A stretch of 44,029 bases of DNA from Candidatus Omnitrophota bacterium (lineage in GTDB: Bacteria > Hinthialibacterota > Hinthialibacteria > Hinthialibacterales > Hinthialibacteraceae), in contig JABLXU010000046.1 of NCBI GenBank assembly GCA_013177805.1, forward strand, positions 1 to 44,029, in the 5' to 3' direction. The notes beneath the pieces are model-generated. The model had not been told where the DNA came from. It made no database searches and saw only the letters and a list, made by a program, of their open reading frames with translations. The position numbers were made by a program, and so were the translations under genes. Below are positions 1 to 8,900 of this stretch, one piece after another. The first letter of the stretch is position 1; every line of letters starts with the position of its first letter.

Positions 1-87
1 AAAGGCCATGTAGTTTCCTTACTGCACACGATGCAAAAACTGCCTCATTTGATTCAAAGTTTTTTCCGGCATCCTAAACTAAGCTAT

Positions 88-100
88 ATTACAATGTAAT
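88..100. promoter_or_regulatory. Perfect palindrome resembling a BlaI/MecI-type operator
   Basis: The 13-bp palindrome ATTACAATGTAAT is seen directly. Ten bases on, at 110-119, a second perfect palindrome, CTTACGTAAG, overlaps the stop codon of the small gene at 111-284. TACA...TGTA dyads are the known core of BlaI/MecI operators, and a BlaI-family gene lies 2.3 kb to the right. The site may control a leftward gene that starts outside the window. The odd, one-base centre differs from classical sites, so the assignment is inference. Confidence 0.35.
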
Positions 101-110
101 GTCGGGATAC

Positions 111-284
111 TTACGTAAGGATTAATAATTGTGTTCCCCCACATCCAACATCCTCGCATTGAGGATTCCCAGGCCACAATTCCGGCTCCACCGATGCTCC
201 CCACGCTCCCGGCGATGCCGCCACGGCGAGAATCGCCACCACCGAAAACCAAAACACGGATTTATAGCGTTTAACTTGATTCAT
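111..284 (-). CDS. Short secreted peptide, probably a truncated gene
   Basis: This is a 57-codon frame starting at an ATG with a good ribosome binding site (AGGTGG about 7 nt upstream). Residues 1-30 form a clear Sec signal peptide: basic MNQVKRYK, a hydrophobic core, then cleavage near AWGA. The predicted mature part is only about 27 residues with two Cys (QCEDVGC). Its start, ELWPGNPQCED, resembles the beginning of longer secreted proteins that carry a GNPxCxDLG-like motif, and here it stops soon after. It may be the 5' remnant of a larger gene, or a genuine small secreted peptide. No function can be assigned. The signal peptide and ribosome site make translation likely. Confidence 0.5.
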   Translation of the reverse strand: MNQVKRYKSVFWFSVVAILAVAASPGAWGASVEPELWPGNPQCEDVGCGGTQLLILT

Positions 285-1269
285 GATCGGCCACCTTTTT
301 CTGTATGTTTTGATTTCTGTCTGTCTAGCCCACCAACCGCAACGCATCGTTCCGATGCCAGATTCATTCTTACGGTTCGTTCTGCCTTGCGTTAACGAAC
401 GGCGCTTGAGAGATGTTCAGGAATCCCGGTTCTCCTTCTTTCTCACAAGGCTTTCGGCTTTTTACACCTCCCCATTTAGGATGAACCACCATCCGTTGCC
501 TCTGCTTCTCGATTCGTCATCATCCCAGTCGACAAATCCACGTCTTCCTGCGCCATACGATAAAAACATCTTAAAATACTTCAGCCGGATTACCTTTTCT
601 CTCAGGCAACCCGGCTGTCTCATCGTCTCAGGAGATCCGTGGCTTTCCGCCCCCACCTCGCGGCGGGTTTGGCTTTTTCTGGAGATTCAAGAACGTTTCG
701 GAAGCCTCACATCAAATCGCACTCCCCCTTCCCTCAACTCCCACGATTTGAATGTTGAACCCAATCTTATAGATTATCGACAGAAAATCAATCGGGTTTT
801 CTCCTATTTTACATAGTGATTTTCCCTTAAAATAATGTAGGCAAAACCATTACAAATGGTCAGAGATTACATTTTTTGTAAAACCGTAACTAACCATTTA
901 CGAATGAGTTAGGAATAAAATCTGTCAGAGAATCCCTTACACGCCGACTGATTGCTCTCCGGTCCAGCCTGAGGCGTAGCTCGGCGGAAGATGTAGGATT
1001 CCCATTCCAAAACCGGAATATTCCGTGTGGTTTTCCGTGTGGTTTCTTCGACTTTGAGCGGGAGGCGGATGTCCATGAACCGGCAGGTGTAGCGCGGATC
1101 CATGGGAAAAACGGAGGGAGGGCAAGGCTCCTGCCGAGCCGCGTTTGCGCGTGACCAGCACTCCACGCCGCCTCACCCGGAGCGCCGCCCTCCCGTCAGT
1201 TCGGTGGGATGTTCCTCACTTCAGAAAAACGGCCTGTTGGATAGCGAATCGCGTAACGTGCCCGAACCG
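285..1269. other. Intergenic region without a convincing gene
   Basis: No frame here has a ribosome site, family motif or believable composition. The region holds a perfect inverted repeat, ACCATT-aca-AATGGT (846-860), and a TTACA-N5-TGTAA dyad (867-881). A 12-bp tandem duplication, TTCCGTGTGGTT, lies at 1021-1032 and 1033-1044. The REP-like element at 1113-1196 is described separately. Confidence 0.6.
1113..1196. repeat. REP-like inverted-repeat element (about 84 bp)
   Basis: GGAGGGCAAGGCTCC at 1117-1131 is matched by the inverted GGAGCGCCGCCCTCC at 1179-1193, with 13 of 15 positions complementary, around a GC-rich centre. The phrase GGCTCCTGCCGAGCCGCG at 1126-1143 resembles, from memory, highly repeated intergenic elements in Verrucomicrobia and related genomes. 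It is noncoding. It is probably a mobilised REP or MITE unit, but copy number cannot be judged from one window. Confidence 0.55.
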
Positions 1270-1845
1270 CTACATCCATTTGAGGAGGATCTTGGTGAGC
1301 CATAAGTAATAGTCAAGAACTCGCCAAGGGATGGCGCGGCTTGATTTACCCGCCTTGGCCATGGTTCCCTCATCGCTCAATCCGGAAAGATCGATCGAAG
1401 CCGCCTTAGAGGAATTCCAATCCAACGCGGCTAACTCGTTCGCCCACGTTACGGCGGACACAACCGGTTTTGAATTGGGATCGCCCGGATGAGTGACCTT
1501 GCTGGCGTCACCGGGTCGCGGATCACCCGGCCGCCACGTCCCCGCCGGATCTTGCAACTCCAGTCCGTTGGAGGCTCCGTCGCCGTCCGCGTCCGCCGCC
1601 GCCAGCGCCGCGCTCCAAAATGCCGCCGTGGATCCCGGAGCCACCAAGGCTTCCACGGCTTGCCCAAAAGCGTTGCGCGCTCCTCCGCCCGCCGGACTGG
1701 TGTGGCAGGTGGCGCATCCATACACCGTGCCATTGGGGATCAGGTTGACCCGAAAATCGCGGGCCGTCCCAAGATCCGGCGTCAGTGACAACACTCCGGC
1801 ACTCACACCCAACCAGCAAAACCATTTCCTGAACTCTTTACGCAT
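1270..1845 (-). CDS. Exported protein with one haem c motif and one EF-hand loop
   Basis: The protein has 191 residues from an ATG preceded by AAGGAGG, the best ribosome site in the region; a longer frame back to 1920 lacks one. Residues 1-28 look like a Sec signal or membrane anchor (basic start, then WFCWLGVSAGVLSL). CATCH at 44-48 is a covalent haem c motif. Residues 85-96 (DADGDGASNGLE) form a canonical 12-residue EF-hand/dockerin-type calcium loop with D85, D87, D89 and E96. The C-terminal third is not recognised and ends in a hydrophobic stretch (YYLWLTKILLKWM). It is probably a periplasmic or surface monohaem protein, with redox role and partner unknown. Monocistronic; a 566-bp gap precedes it. 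Confidence 0.75.
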   Translation of the reverse strand: MRKEFRKWFCWLGVSAGVLSLTPDLGTARDFRVNLIPNGTVYGCATCHTSPAGGGARNAFGQAVEALVAPGSTAAFWSAALAAADADGDGASNGLELQDPAGTWRPGDPRPGDASKVTHPGDPNSKPVVSAVTWANELAALDWNSSKAASIDLSGLSDEGTMAKAGKSSRAIPWRVLDYYLWLTKILLKWM

Positions 1846-2411
1846 ACTCGTTACCTCCTTGCGGGAAGCGGAAGGCGTATATGCGCACGCGCGAAAACGG
1901 TTCCAGGATGAATCATGCACGCCTTGCGGAAATGATAACAGGAAGAGTTCTCAATGTTGATAATGTGAATCAATTAAGTCATTATTTTTTTGCCGCACAA
2001 GATGATTCATGCGGAGGGAATAAGTCCGATTTTACTGGAGTGATTGTCCAGGGCCGGATGGGGAGGTATGGTGTGGCTCGATGCGGCCTAAATTTAGGCC
2101 TACAATTCAATGGAGGAATACCGGGGCGTGGAAGACTTCCTGGCTTATGCTCTCCGGGAGAGGAGAGTAAGGAAAAACGGTCATCGGCTGCGTATTGCTA
2201 TGAAAACGGAGGCGGAAGGCAGCAAGGGGGAATTGAAGAGCGGAGCGCGGCCGAATCGAGTAAAAAAGTATGCCGCTGGAGGGATTTGTGATCGCCGGCC
2301 GTATCCGCGGGGGAGAGATGGTTGAAAGCGGCCCCAACTGTCCATCCCTGGGATAGAAACAAAATAACCTCCCCCTTTATGGACCCGGATCAAGAATCGC
2401 CGCCGATGGCC
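1846..2411. other. Intergenic region between two minus-strand genes
   Basis: No supported gene was found. A 71-codon plus-strand frame at 2110-2325 has no ribosome site and no recognisable domain. The main structure is a perfect 16-bp palindrome, GGCCTAAATTTAGGCC, at 2085-2100, listed separately. Confidence 0.55.
2085..2100. repeat. Perfect 16-bp palindrome
   Basis: GGCCTAAATTTAGGCC is fully self-complementary with no loop, so it is more like a protein-binding site than an RNA hairpin. It lies 311 bp beyond the 3' end of the BlaI-family gene and 240 bp upstream of the haem/EF-hand gene, so it could be an operator for the latter. No known regulator consensus was recognised. Confidence 0.4.
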
Positions 2412-2792
2412 CTATTCAGAGGACTTTTCTTTCGATTCCAGCAGCATGTGGAGCAATTCTTCTTCTTTTTTGCTGAGTTTCTTCACGTTAAGCAAGTACG
2501 TGAAGAGCACGGTCGGATCTTTCAGCAGCGATTTTCCGAAAAGACGGTCCATCACTTGCTCGAAAAACCGCACCCGGGGAAACTTAGCCGAGTAGACATA
2601 GCGGCGGCCTACTTTGGTGCGGTTCAGGTACCCCTTATCGTACAGCCGGTTCGAGAGGGTGATGACCGTGGAGTATTTCCAATTCTTTTCGGCCAGGACG
2701 CGTTCTTGGATCTGATACACGTCGGCTTCACCTAATTCATAGATTAAATTAAGCAACCAGATTTCCGCCGGGGACAAGTCTTGAGTTTTCAT
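2412..2792 (-). CDS. BlaI/MecI/CopY-family transcriptional repressor
   Basis: The 126-residue length and layout match the BlaI/MecI family: an N-terminal winged helix-turn-helix (SPAEIWLLNLIYELGEADVY, then recognition helix YSTVITLSNRLYDKGYL at about 40-56, wing GRRYVYSAKF) and a C-terminal dimerisation helix region. These repressors normally bind TACA/TGTA dyads and are inactivated by proteolysis triggered by the membrane sensor BlaR1/MecR1. No M56 peptidase gene is adjacent here. The gene is divergent from the tolC/adaptor/RND operon with 436 bp between, which suggests that it controls that pump and itself. A TTGACA -35 box and a near-palindrome lie just upstream. How the repressor is released is unknown. 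Confidence 0.88.
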   Translation of the reverse strand: MKTQDLSPAEIWLLNLIYELGEADVYQIQERVLAEKNWKYSTVITLSNRLYDKGYLNRTKVGRRYVYSAKFPRVRFFEQVMDRLFGKSLLKDPTVLFTYLLNVKKLSKKEEELLHMLLESKEKSSE

Positions 2793-3228
2793 GAAATTTT
2801 CCTTCCACTTTCTGGTTTTATGGGCTTATAGAATAATGATTCTACGTACATAGATTTATACGATATTTTTCTCATGTCAACCGATGTATCCCCGTTTTTT
2901 CACATTTTTTTCATTGTAGAGTGTTTTTTAGGTATTAAAAAGAGAAAAAGCAGGTTAAATTACCTGCGCTGTAATATAGAAAGACAGATTCCGGAGCCGA
3001 ACTTTATCGGATTCCTCCACGACCAATCCAACAGCGAGCGGGTATAGGCGGAAGGAGACACCGCCGCTTCCGGAGACCATGGATTTTTTTTGATTCCATA
3101 GATCATCTCCCGCTTGAACCGGAAGTTGGAAATGCTGGATACTCAAGGGCAGGCGGAGGATTCCGGTTCCGGTTGCGCCCAGGGCCGGACCGGGGAGGGG
3201 GAAATTCACCGAGGGAAAGGGACAAACG
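2793..3228. other. Divergent regulatory region between repressor and efflux operon
   Basis: The region is AT-rich near the repressor. It contains the promoter/operator candidate listed separately, plus two overlapping dyads: GCAGGT-N6-ACCTGC (2950-2967) and ATTAC-N7-GTAAT (2959-2975). The second resembles the half-sites of the palindrome at 88-100. No gene is supported. Confidence 0.5.
2841..2880 (-). promoter_or_regulatory. Probable repressor promoter with overlapping operator
   Basis: On the minus strand TTGACA (complement of 2875-2880) is a perfect -35 box. A weak -10 candidate, TAAATC (2853-2858), follows at 16 nt spacing. The near-palindrome TCTACGTACATAGA at 2841-2854 (12 of 14 positions symmetric) lies at the -10/start region, the usual place for an autorepressor site. 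It is 49 nt upstream of the repressor start codon. Confidence 0.45.
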
Positions 3229-4830
3229 TTGGCGGGTTGGCGGTTCAGGTGGGTATGGAGCATTTGGCTGGGGCTCGGGGCTTGGCCAGGAACGGCCGCG
3301 GAGATATCCGGGGACACGTTCTTGCGGGATGCCCGGATTCTCTCGTTACGGGATGCGTTGGCCGTGGGTTTGGAGAGGAACCTGGATGTCCAGATCGAAG
3401 AACTCGCCATTCCGGCCAGCCGGGAAGGGGTGGAAATCGAACGGGCGGATTTTGATCCGGCTTTGGAAGCCACCTTATTTTCTGAGGAACGAAAAACTCC
3501 CAGTTCCTCCTCGTTGACCTCCGGCGGTTTCAATATCAACCGGGAGACGGGCGGCGACGTGGCCCTCCGAAAAAAATCCGTAACCGGTCTGGATTCGCGA
3601 TTGTCCCTGGCCGCCTCCAAGACCGCCAACAATTCCCGGGTGGACGGTTTGCGGCCACAATATCCCAGCCAATTGTTATTGAACTTGACGCAACCGTTGT
3701 TGCGCGACTTCGGCGCCGCGAACACCGCCGCCGTTCGCATCGCCGAGAACGCCGTGGAACAATCGTTTTATACCTACGTGGACCAGGCGCAACGGACCGC
3801 CGAAGAAATTGAATTGAGCTATTTTCAACTGGCCGAAGCGGTCTCTACTTACCAGTACCGGATCGAATCCAAAAACTTGGGCTTGAAACTGTTAGAAGGC
3901 AACCAGGCCAAATTCGCGGCCGGACTGGCACCCATCAGTGAGGTTCAGGAAACCCAAACCGCGCTGGCGGAACGGGATCTGGCGCTCATCGCCGCCCAAC
4001 AAGTAGTGGAACTCGCCGAAAACCGGCTGAAGGATCTGCTCGAAATCCGGGAAGGGGATCCCCTTTACCGGGAACCGTTGATGCCGGAGGCGGTTCCGGA
4101 ATTGGAACCCCATATTCCTTCGTTGGAAGAAGCGTTGGCCGTGGCGCTGCAAAACCGGCCGGATTTGAAGACCCAACGGCTGGTGATCGAAAATTGGGCG
4201 TTGCGACTGGAGTACGAAAAAAACCAAACACTTCCCCGGCTCGATTTGCTGGCTACGCTGGGATTGAATGGATTGTCGGGCACATCGCGGTCCAGCGTGA
4301 ACGTCGGTGGGACCGTCACGCCTCCCAATTCCCATACCGGCGATTTTCCGGACACCTTTGGGCATTTGGTCGAAGGGGATGGGTTGGAATGGTATGTGGG
4401 ATTGCGGGTAACCTATCCCTTGGGCAACCGGGCGGCGGAAGCGCGTTTCCGGCGAAGTAATCTCCAAAAAACGCAAGCCATCTACGCCCTTAAGAACCTG
4501 GAAGGGCGAATCGAAACCGAAGTGAAAAACGCCTTGGTCAACGTGCGGCGGAGTATGGAACGCGTGCGGGTGGCGCAAGAGTACGAACGGCTGGCGGAAA
4601 TTTCTCTCGAGCAGGAAATGCAGCGCTTCACCGAGGGAACTTCCGATACGTTCCGGATTTTGGATTTTCAAGATGACGTCATCGAGGCGCGAATCCGGAA
4701 AATCATCGCCATGGTGGATTTTCACCGGGGCTTGGCGAACCTGTACCGCGCCAATGGCATGAATCTGAGCCGCTATGGCATTGAAGTGGGAGTGGATGAA
4801 GAATTTCTCGCGATCGAGGGAGACAACTGA
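3229..4830 (+). CDS. TolC-family outer-membrane efflux protein
   Basis: The 533-residue protein has a signal peptide (RFRWVWSIWLGLGAWPGTAA, cut before EISG). Two internally related helical OEP repeats follow, with long amphipathic helices such as 180-230 (AQRTAEEIELSYFQLAEAVS) and 400-470 (FRRSNLQKTQAIYALKNLEG), as in TolC trimers forming the periplasmic tunnel. The start is a TTG with AAAGGGA about 5 nt upstream; no good ATG encodes the signal peptide. It is the first gene of a three-gene efflux operon: its TGA overlaps the adaptor's ATG (TGATG), indicating coupled translation. It exports the pump's substrate across the outer membrane; the substrate is unknown. Probably controlled by the divergent BlaI-type repressor. 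Confidence 0.92.
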   Translation: MAGWRFRWVWSIWLGLGAWPGTAAEISGDTFLRDARILSLRDALAVGLERNLDVQIEELAIPASREGVEIERADFDPALEATLFSEERKTPSSSSLTSGGFNINRETGGDVALRKKSVTGLDSRLSLAASKTANNSRVDGLRPQYPSQLLLNLTQPLLRDFGAANTAAVRIAENAVEQSFYTYVDQAQRTAEEIELSYFQLAEAVSTYQYRIESKNLGLKLLEGNQAKFAAGLAPISEVQETQTALAERDLALIAAQQVVELAENRLKDLLEIREGDPLYREPLMPEAVPELEPHIPSLEEALAVALQNRPDLKTQRLVIENWALRLEYEKNQTLPRLDLLATLGLNGLSGTSRSSVNVGGTVTPPNSHTGDFPDTFGHLVEGDGLEWYVGLRVTYPLGNRAAEARFRRSNLQKTQAIYALKNLEGRIETEVKNALVNVRRSMERVRVAQEYERLAEISLEQEMQRFTEGTSDTFRILDFQDDVIEARIRKIIAMVDFHRGLANLYRANGMNLSRYGIEVGVDEEFLAIEGDN

Positions 4831-5954
4831 TGCGCAACCGCCCTTTCCCACCGGTTCTGATTTTTCCCATCCTGATGGGGGCGGTGCTGGCCTTCACGGC
4901 CGGCTGTACGGTGAAGGCCCAAGAAACGGTGAATAGCACTCCCGCGCTTCCTGTGATTTTGGGGGAGATCGTTCCCCGGCGCGTGGAGAGCGTCTTGAAC
5001 CAAATCGGAACGTTGAAGGCGCGGCAGGAAGTGATGATCCGGGCCGAAGCCGAGGGAGTCATTACCCAAATTCTGTTCACGGAAGGGAAGGAGGTCAAAA
5101 AAGGAGGCGTGCTGGTGCAACTGGATTCCACCAAGATCCAGTCGCAGATCCAAAATCTGACGGCCAAGATCGAACAGTTGAATGTCCGCCTCGCCAACAA
5201 ACAAAAAGAGTTGGAACGCAACAAGCCGCTTCTCAAACAAAACCTGGTGTCCAGCCAGCAATACGACAACCTGGTGGCGGTGATCAACGAAACGCAAGCC
5301 GAAATCGGCCAGGCGAAGGCGGACCTTGCCTTGCAACAGGAACGGTTGTCCGACACCACCATCCGCGCTCCTTTCGATGGCATCACGGGCGCGCGCACTA
5401 TCGCCGTGGGGGATTATATCAAGTCGGGGGACTCGCTGTTGCCCGTACTGGCGATGGATCCCCTGGAAATTCAGTTCCTGGTGCCGGAAAAATACATCCC
5501 GGCTGTCCAACTAGGGCAAACCGTGCAGGTCATGGTGGACGCGTATCCCGAACGGGTATTCGAGGGGACCATCTTTTTCATTTCGCCGAATGTGGATACC
5601 ATCAGCCGTAACATCGAAATCAAGGCCGTGCTGGATAATCAAGAACGCTTGTTGAAGCCGGGGATGTTCGCCCGCCTCTCCCTGGTGACCGATGTCCGGG
5701 ATAACTCACTAACCGTCCCCACGGAAAGCATCGTGATCGCGGAGGATGAAACCTACATTTATGTGGTCGATGATCAAATGACTGCCCATAAGGTCACCGT
5801 CCGGTTGGGGCAGATTACCAGGGAATGGACGGAAATTCTGGGCACCGGCCTGCAACCCCACACCCGGGTGATCGTGGAAGGCAAATATTCGGCCAAAGAA
5901 GGCGTGAAAGTCATGGAGTCTCAAAAGGCGGAGCCTCCGGTCGAGCAACCCTGA
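4830..5954 (+). CDS. RND efflux periplasmic adaptor lipoprotein (HlyD/AcrA family)
   Basis: The protein has 374 residues. A lipobox (AFTAGC, lipidated Cys26) anchors it in the inner membrane. The usual adaptor order follows: lipoyl half-motif and beta strands (RQEVMIRAEAEGVITQILFT), an alpha hairpin rich in Gln/Glu/Lys (about 95-165), the second lipoyl half (TIRAPFDGITGARTIAVGDY), a beta-barrel (LEIQFLVPEKYIPAVQLGQT) and a membrane-proximal domain (about 280-360). It bridges the TolC-like channel and the RND permease. Its ATG overlaps the preceding stop codon, and the permease begins 12 nt after its own stop, so the three form one transcript. The closest general class is MexH/AcrA-type multidrug adaptors. 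Confidence 0.93.
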   Translation: MRNRPFPPVLIFPILMGAVLAFTAGCTVKAQETVNSTPALPVILGEIVPRRVESVLNQIGTLKARQEVMIRAEAEGVITQILFTEGKEVKKGGVLVQLDSTKIQSQIQNLTAKIEQLNVRLANKQKELERNKPLLKQNLVSSQQYDNLVAVINETQAEIGQAKADLALQQERLSDTTIRAPFDGITGARTIAVGDYIKSGDSLLPVLAMDPLEIQFLVPEKYIPAVQLGQTVQVMVDAYPERVFEGTIFFISPNVDTISRNIEIKAVLDNQERLLKPGMFARLSLVTDVRDNSLTVPTESIVIAEDETYIYVVDDQMTAHKVTVRLGQITREWTEILGTGLQPHTRVIVEGKYSAKEGVKVMESQKAEPPVEQP

Positions 5955-5966
5955 CGGAGGAACGCG

Positions 5967-8900
5967 ATGTATATATCCCATTTTTCCATCCGCCGCCCGG
6001 TCGCGGCCACCATGCTGATCTCGATGCTGGTCGTCTTCGGCGTCATCGGGATGAGCCGGCTGGGTGTGGCCCTGTTTCCCAACGTGGACTACCCCATCGT
6101 GACCGTCTCCACGGACTGGCGGAACGCGCGGCCCGAAGAGGTCGATAACGAAATCACCGACCGCCTGGAAGACGCGGTCAGCGGCATCAGCGGCATCAAG
6201 CATATCACCTCGCAAAGCATGCAAGGCCGTTCGCGCATCACGATTGAATTTGAACTCAACAAGGACGTGGACATCGCCGCCCAGGAGGTGCGTGACAAGA
6301 TTTCCACACGCCAGCGCGATCTGCCTGAAGAAGCCGAAGTGCCCATCATCGAAAAACAGGACATCAACGCCAGCCCGATCATGTTCCTGGCCGTCACCGG
6401 ACCGTATCCTGTGGAAGTGTTGACGAAGGTCGCCGACGAACTCCTCCGGCCTATGGTCCAGAAAATCGAAGGCGTCGGCGCGGTGGAGGTCCGTGGCGGC
6501 CGGGAACGGGAAATTCATGTCCGGCTCTACCGGGAACGGCTGGCCGCGTACGAACTCGGCGTCAACGAAGTCATCAACGCCATCCGCAATCAACACATTG
6601 ATATTCCCGGCGGAAAAATCGAGTCCCAGAAGCAGGAATACGTCATCCGCACCATGGGCGAGTTCGAGACGGCGCAGCAATTCAATGAATTGATCGTGGC
6701 CACGCGGAAGGGAACGCCAATCCGCGTCAAGGATATCGGTTACGCGGTAGCCAGCCGGGAAGAGGGGCGGCCGGGCGCCAAATTCACAACCCAGACCACG
6801 TCGGAGCGGGCGGTCGGCTTGTCCATTACGCCCCGCTCGGGCGCCAACGACGTGGCCATCGCCCGGGCCGTGAAAAAACTCCTGCCGGAACTGGAAAACC
6901 TGCTGTATGAAGGTATGTCCCTGCATATCGCCACCGACCGTTCTCTTTTCATCGAGCAATCCATTAACGAGGTGAAGACCCACTTGATTCTAGGCGGCAT
7001 CCTGGCCGCGCTGGTGATTTTCCTGTTCCTGCAAAATTTCCGTACCACCTTGATCAGCGCGGTCTCGATTCCCACTTCGATCATTTCGACTTTCGCCTGC
7101 ATGTATATGATGGGTTTCACCATGAACAACATGACCATGCTGGCTCTGGCGGTTTCCGTGGGGATTGTGATTGACGACGCCATCGTCATGGTGGAGAACA
7201 TATTCCGCCACCGGTCCGCCTTGCAAAAAGACGCCGTGAAAGCCGCTTTCGACGCTTCCCACGAAATCGGCTTTGCCATCATCGCGACCACCTGCGTGCT
7301 GGGGGGCGTCTTTCTGCCGGTGGCGTTCATGGGCGGGATGATCGGCCGCTTTTTCTATGAATTCTCCATCACCCTGGCGTTCGCCATTGGTTGTTCCTCG
7401 TTGGTGGCGTTGACGGTGGTGCCCATGCTCTGCTCGCGCTTTCTTAAGGTGGGGTATAGCGACTGGTTGGTGTTCCGGGTGTTTGAGTATTTCATGGAGG
7501 CGGTCACGGCGGTATACCGGCGGAGTATCACGGTGTTCTTGCGTCACCGCTTGCTCATGGTGTTGCTTTCTCTGGCGGCACTGGGCGCCGGCGGTTGGAT
7601 GTATTTCATCATTGGGAAGGAATTCATCACGGAGGAAGACCAGGGACGGTTTTCGCTCCGTATGCAGCTGCCTCTTTCTTATTCAGTGGAAAAGGGAGAT
7701 GAAATCATGGACCGCGTGTTGGAAGTCTTGCGGTCCATTCCCGAAATGCAGCACGCATTTTCTTTTTCGGGGACCGGGGGATTTGCCTTTGTCACCCTCG
7801 TGCCCAAAAGCGAACGCGAACGGCCGCAATTGGCAATCCAATCCGAAGTGCGCAACCGGGTACGGATGATCCCGGATCTCCGTGCCTCGGTGACCTCGAC
7901 TTCCCCGTTGGGCGGGCGCGCGCGCAATGAACCTGTTCAGTTTGTGTTGCAAGGGCCCAGCATCGAAGAAATCGATCATTATTCCAAACTCATCATGGAC
8001 CGGCTGGAGAGTTTGCCCGGGTACGTTGGCGTCAACCGGGATTTGGAAATCGGCAAGCCGGAACTGCGCGTGATCATCGACCGCGAAAAGGCGGCTGATG
8101 CCGGGATTCAAACCCGGGACATCGCCTCGGCGGTCGGCGCGCTGATCGGCGGCACGGACGTAGCGGAATTTAAAGAGGGTGGGAAAAGTTACGACATCTG
8201 GCTGCGCCTGGACCGGGAGGAGCGGGAATTGCCCGGCGATTTGGAGAGGATTTGGGTCCGGGCGGCGAACGGCACGCTGATGGATATCCGGAATTTTGTC
8301 CGGTTGGAACAGGGCGTCGGCCCCAGTGTGATCAACCGCTTGGACCGGCAGCGTTCCGCCACCATTTACGCGAATTTGGAAGGAAAGGTTATGGGCGACG
8401 CGCTGGAAGAAGTAAGCGCTATCGCCGACGAGGTGTTGCCAGATTACTTTGCGACCAAGTTGGCCGGCCAGGCCGAAAGTTTCATGGAAGCGGGGCAACA
8501 CATCTGGTTTGTATTCATCCTGGCCGTGATTTTGACCTACATGATCCTGGCGGCACAATTCGAGAGTTTTGTGTTTCCCTTTTCCATCATGATGGGATTG
8601 CCGCTATCGTTCCTCGGAGCGTTTGGCCTTTTGCTGCTGCTGGGCAACACGCTCAACATGTATTCCATGATCGGCTTGGTGTTGCTGGTCGGTCTGGCGG
8701 CCAAGAACGGCATCCTGCTGGTGGAGTACACCAACCAGCTGCGCGCGAAGGGGATGAATGTACATGACGCCCTGGTGGAAGCCGGGACAGTGCGGTTGCG
8801 GCCTATCCTGATGACCGCCATTTCCACGGTGGCGGGCGTGATCCCGGTGGTGCTGGGCATCGGGGAAGGCAGTGAGAGCCGCCAGCCCATGGGCGTCGCT

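Noticed and set aside
283..816. 177-codon plus-strand open frame
   Set aside because: No ribosome site, and the composition (runs of Ser, Pro and Arg) fits noncoding DNA; it overlaps the start of the small signal-peptide gene on the other strand.
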